A DNA stretch of 64,000 nucleotides from Adiantum capillus-veneris (GCA_014529385.2 CM043950.1:67338935-67402934); one strand, 5' to 3'. Positions 1-10,758 are shown, counted from the first letter of the stretch. Notes: generated by a model from the letters alone, not told the origin. Program-made: numbers and translations.

Positions 1-274
1 CATGTAATTTGGGAATTTTCCACTTAAAGTGGGAAAAATTGAGGTATGTGGTTAGTAAATAAAGTGAAAATCTCATAGGATTGTGGTGTTGATAAACACC
101 AAAAGTCAAGAGGATGTACAACACATGGATTTGAATAATAACTATAAATTACATAAAACAAAGGAAGATACAAAAAAGATTTTGTTTACAAACTGACTAG
201 TATAGTCACAATAGAAGCTCCACATAATTCTACTCCACATTTGATACCATATCTGAACTTTGATCCAAGTGTGG

Positions 275-2488
275 TTAATGTGTACGAGTGAGGCCTTCTT
301 TGGCTTTTAGAGCATGCCTTTCTGGAATATTTATTCTAGAAAATGGTCCTTCTTTGTTGGGTCTCCAGGACCAAACAATTGCATCTACAGTTTCCCACAC
401 TTGTGGGTCCTTATAGTTGACAGCCCAATAACCCTTCCAACAATTACTGTAAGCTTGAGTATCTGTCATCCCACTTTTTCTCGTGCAATGTGCCCAATAT
501 TGAATCAAGAGTTTTCTATAGTTTGGTGATGTAGGCTCATTATCAATGTCAGATAAAGCCATTGCAAGCCACACTGGATAGATTTCTGTGTCACTCGGAA
601 CAAGCATAAGAAAGTCACCTTGGTGCACATCAGACATAGGGTCAAACTCTTCCCTTGGCCTATCTCGTTGAGGCCCACAAAAATGATCGTTCAACTCTTC
701 AAGGCCTAGGAATCTTTCTGCTCCTTGTTGCAAATTCATTGTAGTGCTTTGTAGGTGAGAATATTCTTGAGTTTTTGGCCAAAACATTTCATACAAGACT
801 CCCTCTGATATGATTGCTTTTCCAATCTCTTCAATTACCTTACTCCAATAATCTATCACGGGTCTATAATATCGCGGAATACTTGAACCATTCCCTAAAT
901 TTTTCCAAAATTTTATATAGTTCTTTAGCCCCAAAATGACTTCTTCGTGGGCCTTGACATACTCCGCCATTTGTACTAGAGGTGGATCTCCATGTGGTAA
1001 CATTGGCTTGCCTTCTGTGTCTGTTTTCCAAAGACGAATACTTCCACTCCAACTTGATACACCTACATGTGCCTTATATTGCATCATTGGTGTCTCATCC
1101 TGCATAAAGAACCTGAACTGAAGGGGTTTGGAATGTCCAACAAGTATGTCTTGTCCATCACAAAGATAGCCATCACAATATTGCTTGAAATCGGGGATCT
1201 TTGTGAGAAAAAATGGAGCTGGAGATGAAGATGAGTTGTTTCGTAATGTATCCATCAAATGTGGCAAAGTATAGGTTTTTGTAACTCTCAGCTTCTCTGA
1301 AAACCTACTAAACATGGCGTCTATGTCCTCATGTGTATGCCCAACCATTAAAAATCCCAGCTGGATGGTTTTGAAAACACCCCTTGCAACAAGCATTGAC
1401 AAATAGGCAAATAAGTATCGATTTTTGTTTTCCCCTGCACAATTATCCAATTGTAGCAACAAGTTCTCTGGCAATCTGCGAAATGTTGACCCCAATTCCT
1501 CTTCTGCAATTTTTGACGACTGCACAATGGGTTCTTTTCCATCACTCAAGTTATGGTAGTCCAAAGCATCCCTTGAGTTCAAAGCATGTAGTAGTGAAAT
1601 ATTGCTCCTTGGAAGTCCATTTGTTACTAGATCACCAAGAGGATGCTTATCTATCCTCTCTAGGTTATGTAAACAATTAGCAATTGAGCCAATTGTAAGA
1701 TTTGGATCAACTAACCACAAACCATTCAAGACAAAGTGTCCGTAATGACCTTCTCCATGTCCATGAGTGATCATGCCAATCAATGCCACCTGCAGATTAT
1801 ATCCTGAATCCACACCCTTGGGAACAATGCGTAATCTAGGAATGGCGGTCTTCTTTTGATCCATCTTATCATGGATTATGCATACATATTTTTGTGGTTG
1901 AGTTTCTGAATACGTGCGCCATGCATAATATAGGCTTCTGCAACTCTTTTGTTGTGCCATGTGAACTTCTCTCTCCCTCAAGAGAAGAGCTCTCTCTTCA
2001 AGAGAAGGTTTAGCTTCTAACCTTGCCTTGATTGAGCTACAAATATTGCACTTAGAGAACTCACTCGTCTTTGTTAAAGTGACATGTGGGTACTCTTTGT
2101 TCCAAATTCTACCAAAAGAAGATTGGGATAGCTTCTTCTCATAGCCCATTTGGTCAAGTGTCGTGTTGATTTCACATAAAATATCCACTTGTTTGTATGT
2201 TGATGGAATCACCAATTGAGTCTCTCTTGAGCCATCTAGCAGTGTTCTACTTCTATGTGGCATCTTCTCAGAGTTGTTTTCCACAAACTCATTTAGTAGT
2301 GCTCTTGCTAAAATAGTATGTTGAAGTCCCCTTCTCAATGTACATGTGTTCCCATGTACATATTGGCGCACACCATTTTCAAAGTTCTCCTTGTATCGAT
2401 AAAATGATGTCTTTGGTATTCCATGTAGCTCATACCATGCTCTACAACAAACAATAGAGCCATTTAGCCTGAATTGGTATCGTGACTT
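275..2488 (-). CDS. DUF7869-type transposase-like protein, 3' exon
   Basis: This is the large terminal exon of a minus-strand gene. The open frame runs upstream of the first ATG/GTG to a TAG acceptor at 2489-2491. It encodes an N-terminal stretch with a CC-R-AW block. Three acidic blocks then follow in the order expected of an RNase H-like nuclease: HDKMDQKK near 1850-1873, LDNCAGENKNR near 1419-1452, and GHTHEDIDAMFSRF near 1290-1346. The G-H-T-H-E-D-I-D signature is typical of the DUF7869 family. Members are widespread in plants, oomycetes and animals, and are usually viewed as transposon-derived; a DDE-type catalytic role is my inference. The frame is about 735 codons with no internal stop, so it is the best preserved coding segment in the window. 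The partner exon is at 6114-6987. Confidence 0.75.
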   Translation of the reverse strand, partial: KSRYQFRLNGSIVCCRAWYELHGIPKTSFYRYKENFENGVRQYVHGNTCTLRRGLQHTILARALLNEFVENNSEKMPHRSRTLLDGSRETQLVIPSTYKQVDILCEINTTLDQMGYEKKLSQSSFGRIWNKEYPHVTLTKTSEFSKCNICSSIKARLEAKPSLEERALLLREREVHMAQQKSCRSLYYAWRTYSETQPQKYVCIIHDKMDQKKTAIPRLRIVPKGVDSGYNLQVALIGMITHGHGEGHYGHFVLNGLWLVDPNLTIGSIANCLHNLERIDKHPLGDLVTNGLPRSNISLLHALNSRDALDYHNLSDGKEPIVQSSKIAEEELGSTFRRLPENLLLQLDNCAGENKNRYLFAYLSMLVARGVFKTIQLGFLMVGHTHEDIDAMFSRFSEKLRVTKTYTLPHLMDTLRNNSSSSPAPFFLTKIPDFKQYCDGYLCDGQDILVGHSKPLQFRFFMQDETPMMQYKAHVGVSSWSGSIRLWKTDTEGKPMLPHGDPPLVQMAEYVKAHEEVILGLKNYIKFWKNLGNGSSIPRYYRPVIDYWSKVIEEIGKAIISEGVLYEMFWPKTQEYSHLQSTTMNLQQGAERFLGLEELNDHFCGPQRDRPREEFDPMSDVHQGDFLMLVPSDTEIYPVWLAMALSDIDNEPTSPNYRKLLIQYWAHCTRKSGMTDTQAYSNCWKGYWAVNYKDPQVWETVDAIVWSWRPNKEGPFSRINIPERHALKAKEGLTRTH

Positions 2489-2564
2489 CTAATCTTTCTG
2501 ATAACATATAGAAAGAACATCATAAACATAATTAGTGTGTGATTTTTGAGACTCTCCCCAAAAC

Positions 2565-2752
2565 TGTTGGGGTTAAGGCCTATGTGCCTTGACCGGTCGC
2601 CCAGGTCATGGGCGCCCGCCCACTGTTACCCTATACTTATAGTGAGTATACTGTATAGGGGGAGCTGCCACTTTCAGTCTCCCCACCCACATCTCGTGTG
2701 TGTCTCCTTCTCTCTCTCACTCTCCGTCTGTGGTGCTCCCCGATCCCCTTCA
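2565..2752 (+). repeat. Putative short 5' LTR of the copia derivative
   Basis: Begins with TG, ends with CA, and is followed two bases later by a primer-binding site. It carries a CT-rich tract near its 3' end. At about 188 bp it is short for copia. No second direct copy is present, so the LTR assignment rests on the TG...CA boundaries and the adjacent primer-binding site. Confidence 0.5.
2567..2595 (+). repeat. Left 29-bp terminal inverted repeat
   Basis: Begins TTGGGGTTAAGGCC and is an exact reverse complement of 6071-6099. It contains an imperfect internal palindrome (AAGGC...GCCTT). Confidence 0.85.
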
Positions 2753-2755
2753 ATT

Positions 2756-2767
2756 GGTATCAGAGCG
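2756..2767 (+). other. Primer-binding site (initiator Met-tRNA type)
   Basis: TGGTATCAGAGC matches the 3' end of plant initiator methionine tRNA and sits immediately after the putative LTR. This is the standard copia priming site. Confidence 0.75.
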
Positions 2768-2769
2768 AC

Positions 2770-4300
2770 AGGTGTGAGAGCGTAGATGGACGGCTTCGCG
2801 ATGAACTCGTCAGCTATGGCAGAGAGGTCACAGATCTGAGCAAAGAAATAGAGGAGGTTTGTGGACAGCCATACAGAGGCTTGCAGGAGAGCTCTCAGGA
2901 GCTTCCTAGTGCTCACAGATCAGAGTTCCTCTACAAATCAGCCCACAGTGTACATCATTTTCCCTCTTTGGGCAAGCTTTGCAACGGCTACATGGGCGAC
3001 AGGTTGGAGCTTGGAGCTTCCATAGACATGGAAGCATTGTGAGATTGATGCATTCAGCTCACGCATTGAGGTGGGAAGTGAGTTTGAGCCTTTCTATGAG
3101 CTCAAAGAAGCACAGAAGAAAGTCGTTCAGTTTTTGGCAGTTTGACAGCAGTCTACTGTTTTGCTCATAACTTGAGCTACAAAGCTCCGATTCCAAAACT
3201 TTTTGGTTCAAAACGGAGCTGGCTTTGAGCTCTACGAGTTTGTAGGAGGAATTTTTTTCTGATTCGGAGTGCAGGTGGGTCTGAAATTAAAAACACAGAG
3301 ACTGTTTTTCATGACAGTTTTGGGCTCTGTTGTTTTCTTTGCTGCAGACAGCTTACCCGTGTACACTGCAGGTAGCAGGCACATATGAGGTGTTACAAGA
3401 TCGGGTTTAACTCCCAGGTACAGGTTGAATCTAGTACTCCCACAGGTGTTGCCAGTTGCAGTTGAGTGGTACTTCTGCAGTGTTGTGGCTTGCATACATG
3501 GTGTTTGAGCGGGTAATGCTCTATGTATGCTTATGTGGTGAGCAGTAGATCTTGTGAGCAAGTGCAGAGGTTGGTTATGGATGACATGTATGATCACCTG
3601 TGGTACTCTTTGTGAGCATTTGTTGGACACAGGTTTGCAGAGCTTATGCATGTATATTGAGTGTAGTTTGATGCGCATTGATTGCTCATTGTATTGAGCT
3701 TGCAGGACAATGGTTATTTTGTGTTGATAGCCATTGTGTGTCAAAACTCTGGCGAAATTTTCCCATGAGTTTTATGCGTATCATTTATGCGATCTAGGTA
3801 GAGATTGCGGGTTGCACTCAGCATTTGCGTGCGGTGTTCTCTGCAGGTGGGAGATTTGTGCGTGTGTATGCATTGATACCGCACATTGTGGGCTTGGTGA
3901 TTAGCTCACGGGTTTGACAGGCGTACAGTTATCTTGGCACACTCACAGGAGTGAGTATTGTGATGTATGCTTGTGTGGCTATGAGCTAGGTAGCCGGATT
4001 CGAGCACTTATGGCTTGAGGTTTTTCAGCAGGTTTCAGCTATAGGTTTACAAGTTTACAGGCAGGTTTGAGGGCTTATTTGGGCGCTGAATTTTCAGCCA
4101 TTGTTTCCTCTTTGCAGGTGTCCATGTATGGCTCAGTTGTAGGCTGATTTGGGACACATTTGTGACTTGTTTATGAAGTTGTTTAAGAGCTGAATTTTGG
4201 GGCTGATTTGCAGCCATATTTGCAGACTTTTGTTGATGCAATTCGAGCCAGTTTAGGGTTGATTTGGTTGACATTTGCTACTCATTGTTGGTTGCTCTTT
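2770..4300 (+). other. Long untranslated leader of the copia derivative
   Basis: About 1.5 kb between primer-binding site and gag ATG with no convincing gene. The 170-codon minus-strand open stretch at 3232-3744 has no recognisable domain and I treat it as chance. The later part (3780-4270) is rich in short TTTGCAGG/TTTGTG-type phrases. Confidence 0.5.
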
Positions 4301-4309
4301 TGCGAGCAT

Positions 4310-4541
4310 TATGGCTGATTTTTCATTTGACTTCCAGCGTTATGGTCTGACACAATTTGATGGTGCAGATTTTTTTGCTTGGAAGGAGCATATGCTTGTT
4401 GCATTGGCGGATTTGGGGCAGGATAAACCCTTGCGTGGTTTATCGGCGAAGCCCAATTCTATGCGTGATGATGATTGGCAGGATCTTGATGAGTTAGCCA
4501 CATCTACAATTCGTTTGCATCTGGTTGAGTCTGTTGACTAG
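4310..4541 (+). pseudogene. Copia gag N-terminus (truncated)
   Basis: ATG at 4310 follows a long (about 1.5 kb) untranslated leader. The product has the copia gag opening: an FDG-x-DFFAWKEHM segment, then a D-x-W-x-DLDELATSTIRLHL segment, comparable to the LxG-x-NYxxWKxxM and W-x-x-D-x-x-A-x-x-x-I-x-L pattern of copia gag. A TAG stop interrupts it at 4539-4541. The region continues in another frame from 4593. Confidence 0.6.
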
Positions 4542-4592
4542 CAGGTCTCGAGGGAGACTACAACTCATGCTTTATGGCAGAGTTTACATGCT

Positions 4593-5443
4593 ATGTACGC
4601 GACATCCATGTCTACAGGGAAGTCTAGTCCCACTTCTATGTCCATGGGAGAGATTGATCCCACACGCAAGTCTCGACGGCATAAAGACTTGACATGTTGG
4701 CATTTTGGACATAGAGGGCACATTAGGCGTCGATGTATCAGGCGTTTGAGACAACGGAGGCGACATATGCGTGATGCAGATTTGGGCATGACAAATGCTA
4801 GTGACATCAGTACGGTGGTTACTGAGTATGCTTGTGACGGCGATGTCACATTTACATCTAGCTTGTCTTCAGACGATCTTATGTCTACGGATTGCATATG
4901 GATTGCACATTGTCTTCACATTGGTTACTAGATTCAGATGCTACTTTCCATGTCATGTCGCATCGTGAGTGGTTTAACACATTTTCTAGTGGGAGACTTG
5001 GTTGTGTGCACATGGCTGATGGTGCTGTGTATGAAATTGAGGGTGCAGGAGACGTATGCTTGTCCTTCCCCAGTGGTATGAGATTTACCCTGCATCATGT
5101 GCGTTATGTGCCAGATCTGAGACGAGATTTGATCTCAGTCAGACAGTTACGGGATAGTGGATGTCGGGTATCGCTGCTTGAGCGATCTTTTGCGTTGCAT
5201 TTGGGTTCGCTAGTGATTGCGAGAGGTGCCAAGAGTGGTACAGGTTACCCATTGCATGTGGATCACGCGAGAGACGGTGTTGTCTCTGTGATCACGCAAC
5301 CAGGTAGAGAGCGAGAGAGCAGGCGAGTCTCTTTTGCTTGTGGGTTGCAGGATGCTTTGCATGGAGTGCAAAGCAGTGACCTTGTTGTGCAGGTTGCGTC
5401 TACGGATGCACAGGTAAAGCGGGAAAGCTCTAGTGAGTCATAG
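4593..5443 (+). pseudogene. Copia zinc-knuckle and protease remnant
   Basis: Two overlapping frames cover this stretch. The first encodes C-WHF-GH-RGHIRRRC, a CCHC knuckle that has lost its second cysteine. The second (from about 4892) encodes LLDSDATFHVM, a protease active site in which the usual DSGAT has become DSDAT. The typical copia protease tail RYVPDLRRDLISVRQL follows. Integrase, which normally comes next, is absent. The mutated Gly next to the catalytic Asp suggests an inactive protease. The whole is clearly non-autonomous. Confidence 0.65.
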
Positions 5444-5668
5444 CAGGATGAGTCATCAGAGGTGATGACAGAGATGACTCACATGGATGCTGAGATGTCG
5501 GCTATTGTGGAGTCATTTCTTGATATGCTTATACCAGAGCTTGATGCAGATTCAGGACATATGGATACACTTGGTACACATGTGATATGTGGTGGGCACG
5601 AGGAGTCACTCCAGAGCTAGGAGTCAGAGTGCCATGGTCTCTATGATAGGGGACAGGATTTCCATGAG

Positions 5669-5995
5669 TTGAGTTCTGAGTTGGAGGTGGAAGAGGTTGC
5701 CAGGGTTGCATCAACGTTCGGTGTCCTCATGTACAAGATGCTGATCTCAAGGCCCGACATAGCAGCTGCAATGGGAGCATTTGCAGTAGGGTTGATTAGT
5801 TGTTCGATGACTGATCTCGGCATAGAGCATAGGGGAGGTTTGCAGGTATTGGACCGATACTTGCAGGAGTGCATGAGCTCTTGTAGACTCTTTACACAGC
5901 TTGGAGCTAGCTCTGTGTGGCTTCCGCAGTGGGATGTCTGTCTATCAGTAGAGTCGGATGCACTACCTCATCGAGAGTCAGTGGGCATAGGTTGA
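5669..5995 (+). pseudogene. Copia RNase H-proximal remnant
   Basis: Encodes a stretch comparable to the copia YxMxxTRPDIAxAVG...HWxAxKxxLRYLKG segment between reverse transcriptase and RNase H. The retained parts are LMYKMLISRPDIAAAMGAF and a degraded VLDRYLQEC. The upstream reverse-transcriptase core and the RNase H catalytic blocks are missing. It ends about 75 bp before the right inverted repeat. Confidence 0.5.
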
Positions 5996-6070
5996 GAGAA
6001 TCTCTCACCTTCTATTAGTTGTACACTAGTAGATCTTGCTTAAAGGCACATTGGCCTTTAAGTGGACGAT

Positions 6071-6099
6071 CGGTCAAGGCACATAGGCCTTAACCCCAA
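6071..6099 (-). repeat. Right 29-bp terminal inverted repeat
   Basis: Exact reverse complement of 2567-2595. A second, looser version of the same AAAGGC...GCCTTTA palindrome lies just inside it at about 6040-6061. Confidence 0.85.
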
Positions 6100-6113
6100 T
6101 GTAACCTTGTCAC

Positions 6114-6987
6114 CATATCACGATCTGCAAACTGGCAACATTTTTGTGCACAACAATCAATGCATGATACCCTTTGAATTGATTTGTTTGAAAGGTAAAA
6201 AGTCGAAGCTGGTGCTGCTTTTGATTTTTGAGTCCTGTTCATGAAAGTGTATCGTCTCTTCCTTGACAACTGGACAACATTACTCCCATCAAGTTTTTTT
6301 CCAACATTGTCATCGTTGGATACATCCTCATATGTAGCATGCATGCCATCAACAGGAACAAATTGTTGTAATGGGCTCCCATTCAACATTGTTGTCTGCT
6401 TGATGGGCCACTTTAGCAAAGTGATGCTACCCACTTCAACCACATCATCAATGCTTGCATTTTCTCTTTCAATACCCACACCCACACAATCAGGACCAAG
6501 TTCGTGAAAGTTGACATAATCATGTGGAAATACATATAAGATGGTCCCTTCATTCATGGTTTGCATCATTGTGTCATCTTTTAAAAGGACCCTCTGATTT
6601 CTCCAAGACTCTCGAATCATTGCTTCAAATTTTGGGTTTGTCATAGGTATTGCATCTGTAACTAGAGGATCAGAATGATCATGTTCTTCGTCACCATTGT
6701 AGCTTTCCTGTGGATCAATTAAGTTCCCATTTAATACAAAATATTGCAAAAGAAGCTTTGACGATCGAACAGCACTCCATAATGAGCCTTGGAGAGATGA
6801 AGTATCCATTGTAGGAAAAGGTAGGACCACATCCTTCAAACATTCCTCCACTAGTATGGAGACATTTCCTTGCCCTATCTTTGTACCACCACAAGTGGAA
6901 TCTGGATCTGCTCTACACACACAACCAATACCAACAATTTCATTGTCAAGTATCATATGTACTTTCTCCCCAGATTCAAAGTCCATC
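6114..6987 (-). CDS. DUF8039-like exon of the same transposase-like gene
   Basis: This upstream exon of the minus-strand gene starts after a clear CAG acceptor (6988-6990, preceded by a T-rich tract) and can end at ATG/GTGACA near 6113. That donor is in phase with the AAG start of the 275-2488 exon. A closer-to-consensus donor, AG/GTTACA at 6104-6109, would put the exons out of frame. Residues about 5-85 contain a G-x-G-x-V segment and an LPFPTMDTSSLQGSLW segment. They resemble DUF8039, a domain found with plant CACTA and other transposases. The C-terminus (CIDCCAQKCCQF) looks like the Cys-rich entry to the DUF7869 part. Upstream exons are missing: repeats begin about 90 bp beyond the acceptor, so the gene is 5'-incomplete here. 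Confidence 0.6.
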
Positions 6988-7079
6988 CTGTAAGTCAAAA
7001 AGATTACATTGTTAAATCCATAGTTATAGAAAAATACTCTTCAAACAAAAAATCATGCTACAACATGGAAAAGGTTTGC

Positions 7080-8890
7080 ATAGGTTGGACAAGTGGTGAA
7101 CCTTGAGACCAAATCCTCCTTGCTATATTAATGGAAGCAAGGTTGGAAATTATGGTGGATCTTGAAACCAATGAATCCTTGCTATATTAGAGAATAGGTT
7201 GGACAAGTGGTGGACCTAGTTGTAATACCCACTGCCACCTATCAACTACTATAGGACTATGCTTTCCAATGTCCAAGTATCCCTTGAGGCTTTCAAGGTT
7301 GAACACGTGGTGGACCTTGAAACGAAAATCCCCTTTCTATATCAGAGCATAGCTTGGACAAGTGGTGGACCTAATTAAAATTCCCAATATCCAAGGTGAA
7401 ATACCTTAGGACCTTGCTACCTTGCTTGCCAATGTTTACGTAGCCCCTCATTTATTTAATGGAAATAAGGTTGGACAAGTGGTGGACCTTGAAACCAAAG
7501 CCTCTTTGCTATATGAGAGCGTAGGTTGGACCTAGTTGTAATACCCACTGCCACCTATCAACTACTATAGGACTATGCTTTCCAATGTCCAAGTATCCCT
7601 TGAGTCTTTCAAGGTTGAACACGTGGTGGACCTTGAAACGAAAATCCCCTTTCTATATCAGAGCATAGCTTGGACAAGTGGTGGACCTAGTTATAATGCC
7701 CAATATCCAAGGTGAAACACCTTAGGACCTTGCTACCTTGCTTGCCAATGTTTACGTAGCCCCTCATTTCTTTAATGGAAGCAAGGTTGGACAAGTGGTG
7801 GACCTTGAAACCAAAGCCTCTTTGCTATATGAGAGCATAGGTTGGACCTAGTTGTAATACCCACTGCCACCTATCAACTACTATAGGACTATGCTTTCCA
7901 ATGTCCATGTATCCCTTGAGTCTTGCAAGGTTGAACACGTGGTGGACCTTGAAACAAAAATCCCCTTTCTACATCAGAGCATAGCTTGGACAAGTGGTGG
8001 ACCTAGTTATAATGCCCTATATCCAAGGTGAAATAACTTAGGACCTTTCTACCTTGCTTGCCAATGTTTACGTAGCCCCTCATTTCTTTAATGGAAGCAA
8101 GGTTGGACAAGTGGTGGACCTTGAAACCAAAGCCTCTTTTCTATATGAGAGCATAGGTTGGACCTAGTTGTTATACCCACTACCACCTAACAACTACTGT
8201 AGGACTATGCTTTCCAATGTCCAAGTATCCCTTGAGTCTTGCAAGGTTGAACACATGGTGGATTATTGAAACCAAAATCCCCTTTCTATATCAGAGCATA
8301 TCTTGGACAATTGGTGGACCTAGTTATAATGCCCCTCCTTTCTTTAATGGAAGAAAGGTTGGAAAACTGGTGAATCTTGAAACCCAAACCCTTTGGCTAT
8401 ATATAGAGGATAGCTTGGACAAGTGGTGGGCTTAGTTGTAGTATCCAATGTCCAAGGTCCAAGGTGAACTATGTAAAGACCTTACTTCCAAAAACAAAGT
8501 CGTACAAGTGGTTCTCCTTCAAACCAAAACCTCCTTAGTGTATTAGAACATAGCTTGGAGAAGTGGTGGACTTAGTTGTAATGGTGAATGTCCAAAGCAA
8601 ACTATTATAGGACCTTGCTTCCCAAATCAAGTTTGGTTAAGTGGTGGATCTTGAAATTAAAACCCCCTTACTGTATTAGAGCATAACTTAGATAAGTGGT
8701 GGACCTAGCTGCCATGGAAAATGTTCAATGTGAACTGCTACAGGACCTTGCTATTAAATGTCTAAGTAGAGCTAGCTTCTTTAATGGAATCAAGGTTGGG
8801 AGAGTGGTGCATCTTGAAACCAAAAGCCCTTTATTGTATTATAGCATAGCTTGGACAAGTGAGGGACCTAGTTTTAATGTGTAATGTCCA
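7080..8890 (+). repeat. Tandem array A, 316-bp period, with the 20-bp core motif
   Basis: The phrase starting CCTAGTTGTAATACCCACTGCC recurs at 7215, 7531 and 7847, and as a variant at 8163, giving a period of 316 bp. Each unit contains several copies of GGTTGGACAAGTGGTGGACC or a close variant. After about 8330 the units diverge but keep the core. It is separated from the larger array by the copia composite at 8926-16226, which is inserted in its downstream flank. Confidence 0.85.
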
Positions 8891-8920
8891 AAGAAAAGTA
8901 TTACAAGACCTTGCTTTCCA

Positions 8921-8925
8921 ATATT
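8921..8925. repeat. Target-site duplication (left), ATATT
   Basis: The five bases immediately before the LTR start match 16227-16231 exactly. Five bp is the usual copia duplication length. Confidence 0.85.
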
Positions 8926-9082
8926 TGTTAAGTATGGAGCCTGATTTACCCTTGTAATTTTCTATGGTAAAAGCGCACATTTGTAAGGCCCCCATTATGA
9001 GGAGAAGCCATCGTGCGTGAAGGAAAATCACTCACCAGAAACCAAAAATTTTCACAGACAAGAATCAGGGGCAACTTTAGAG
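8926..9082 (+). repeat. Truncated 5' LTR of the left copia unit
   Basis: Matches the first 157 bases of the complete LTRs, with a few substitutions. It then switches directly into pol sequence at an AGAG shared by both parents (9079-9082). Everything from the remaining LTR through integrase is deleted. Confidence 0.9.
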
Positions 9083-10698
9083 CAAGTAGACCTCCAGAAA
9101 GGTTTGTTCCTTCCTTCAACCATCTCTTGATCTCAAATTCTGGAGAGCCGGAATCATATGAAGAAGGTATGCAACATGAATCCAAAGAAGAATGGACGAA
9201 AAGCATGCAAGTGGAGATGGACTCACTACATCGCAACCAAACATGGGAGTTGGTTGAGTTGCCTAAAGGTAAGCGGGCACTTCAAAACAAATGGGTGTAC
9301 AAGCTAAAGGAAGAAGAAGGTGGGAAGAAAAGGTACAAGCCTAGGCTTGTGGTAAAAGGTTTTTCTCAAAAGAAAGGTATTGACTTCAATGAAATATTTT
9401 CTCTTGTTGTAAAAATGAACTCAATTAGGCTTGTCTTAAGCCTTGTGGCTGCTCATGATCTAAATCTCGAGCAAATGGATGTAAATATGGCATTCCCTCA
9501 CGGTGACTTAGAGGAGGAAATCTACATGCTTCAACCAAAGGGGTATGAAGTAAAAGGTAAGGAGAAAATGGTTTGCAAATTAAAGAAGAGCTTGTATGGT
9601 TTAAAGCAAGCATCAAGACAATGGTACTTGAAGTTTGATCGATGGATGTTGGATCATGGATTCACAAGATGCAACTCGGATCACTGCGTCTACACGGAGA
9701 ATTTGGGACATGGGAAATTCATCATCCTAATGTTGTATATTGATGACATGTTGATTGCAAGTGCTAACATGCAGGACATCAAAGACCTAAAACAGGAGCT
9801 GTCCAAATCTTTTTCAATGAAAGATTTAGGTGCTGCAAAGAGGATACTTGGTATGAAAATATCAAGGGACAGGACGAAGAAGACAATAAAGCTATCTCAA
9901 GAAGATTACATCAAGAAGGTACTAGAAATGTTTGCAATGAAAAATGAAAAACCAGTTTCTACACCTTTGGCTGGTCATTTTAAATTAACGAAGGATATGT
10001 GTCCAAAGACACAAGAGGAGATAGCCTATATGTCTAAATTTCCATATGCTGCAGCGGTAGGTTCTCCAATGTATGCTATGGTTTGGACAAGGCCAGACAT
10101 TGCACATGCAGTGGGAGTTGTGAGTTGGTTCATGGACAACCCAGGTAAAGAGCATTGGCAAGCTATGAAGTGGATACTTAGGTATCTAAAAGGGACAACA
10201 ACAAATGCTTTGTATTTTGGAGGAACTGATATTTTTCTAGAAGGGTATACTGATGCAGATATGGCAGGTGACAAAGATACTCGAAGGAGCACTACTGGCT
10301 ATGTGTTCACGATTGGAGGCACAGCAGTAAGCTGGGCTTCAAAGCTGCAGAAATTGGTTTCACTTTCTACCACGGAAGCAGAGTATGTAGCAATGACGGA
10401 GGCAAGCAAAGAAATTCTGTGGCTTCACAGATTCTTAGAAGAGCTTGGATTCAAACAAGACAATTGTGTCTTGTATAGTGATAGCCAAAGCGCTATCCAT
10501 CTTGCGAAGAACTCAGCCTTTCATTCAAGGAAAAAGCACATTGAGGTGAGATATCACTTCATACGCACTCTTTTGGAAGAGGGACAGCTAAAGCTAGGAA
10601 AGGTGCATACAAGTGAAAATCCTGCAGACATGTTTACGAAGGTGGTCAACAAGGAGAAGTTGAGCTTTTGCTCATCTTCAATCGGCATTCAAGGATAA
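9083..10698 (+). CDS. Copia reverse transcriptase-RNase H (left unit)
   Basis: Encodes the 3' half of copia pol. The open frame reads in from the LTR fragment (open from 9013, GTG start; the first ATG in frame lies near 9169), so it would be an LTR-pol chimera. Visible RT blocks are NKWVYKLK, PRLVVKGFSQ, EQMDVNMAFPHGDLEEEIYM, KSLYGLKQASRQWY and the catalytic LYIDDML. RNase H blocks are DADMAGDKDTRRSTTGY, the LSTTEAEYVA acid block and DSQSAIHLAKN. The frame is uninterrupted to the TAA at 10696. Gag, protease and integrase are deleted from this unit. K-to-N and L-to-P changes in the normally conserved DVKTAFLHG block may reduce activity. Confidence 0.85.
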
Positions 10699-10743
10699 GA
10701 AGCCAGAATGGAAAGCAGTCATAGGTTTGGTTTGGAGATCAGT

Positions 10744-10758
10744 CTCCAAGTGGGAGAT
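10744..10758 (+). other. Polypurine tract of the left copia unit
   Basis: CTCCAAGTGGGAGAT lies directly before the TGTT start of the central LTR. The purine run AAGTGGGAGA is the usual copia plus-strand primer. The same sequence occurs at 15444-15458. Confidence 0.75.

Larger units (their letters stand above)
2567..6099 (+). mobile_element. Copia-derived unit bounded by 29-bp perfect inverted repeats
   Basis: A 3.5-kb insertion lies in the intron between the two exons of the minus-strand DUF8039/DUF7869 gene. Its ends (2567-2595 and 6071-6099) are exact reverse complements over 29 bp, and both are flanked by the dinucleotide TG. Inside are an LTR-like first 190 bp, an initiator-tRNA-type primer-binding site, a gag start, a broken CCHC knuckle, an aspartic-protease-like region and an RNase H remnant. 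Integrase and most of reverse transcriptase are missing. No second direct LTR or polypurine tract is visible at the 3' end. It is either a badly rearranged copia element or a terminal-inverted-repeat unit that captured copia pieces. Confidence 0.6.

Noticed and set aside
3232-3744. 170-codon minus-strand open stretch in the copia-derivative leader
   Set aside because: No domain, no homology I recognise, and antisense to a retrotransposon leader. A chance frame is more likely.
9425-9616. Antisense open stretches repeated at 9425-9616 and 14125-14316, and at 10026-10292 and 14726-14992
   Set aside because: They are exact shadows of the duplicated RT-RNase H region and carry no independent signal.
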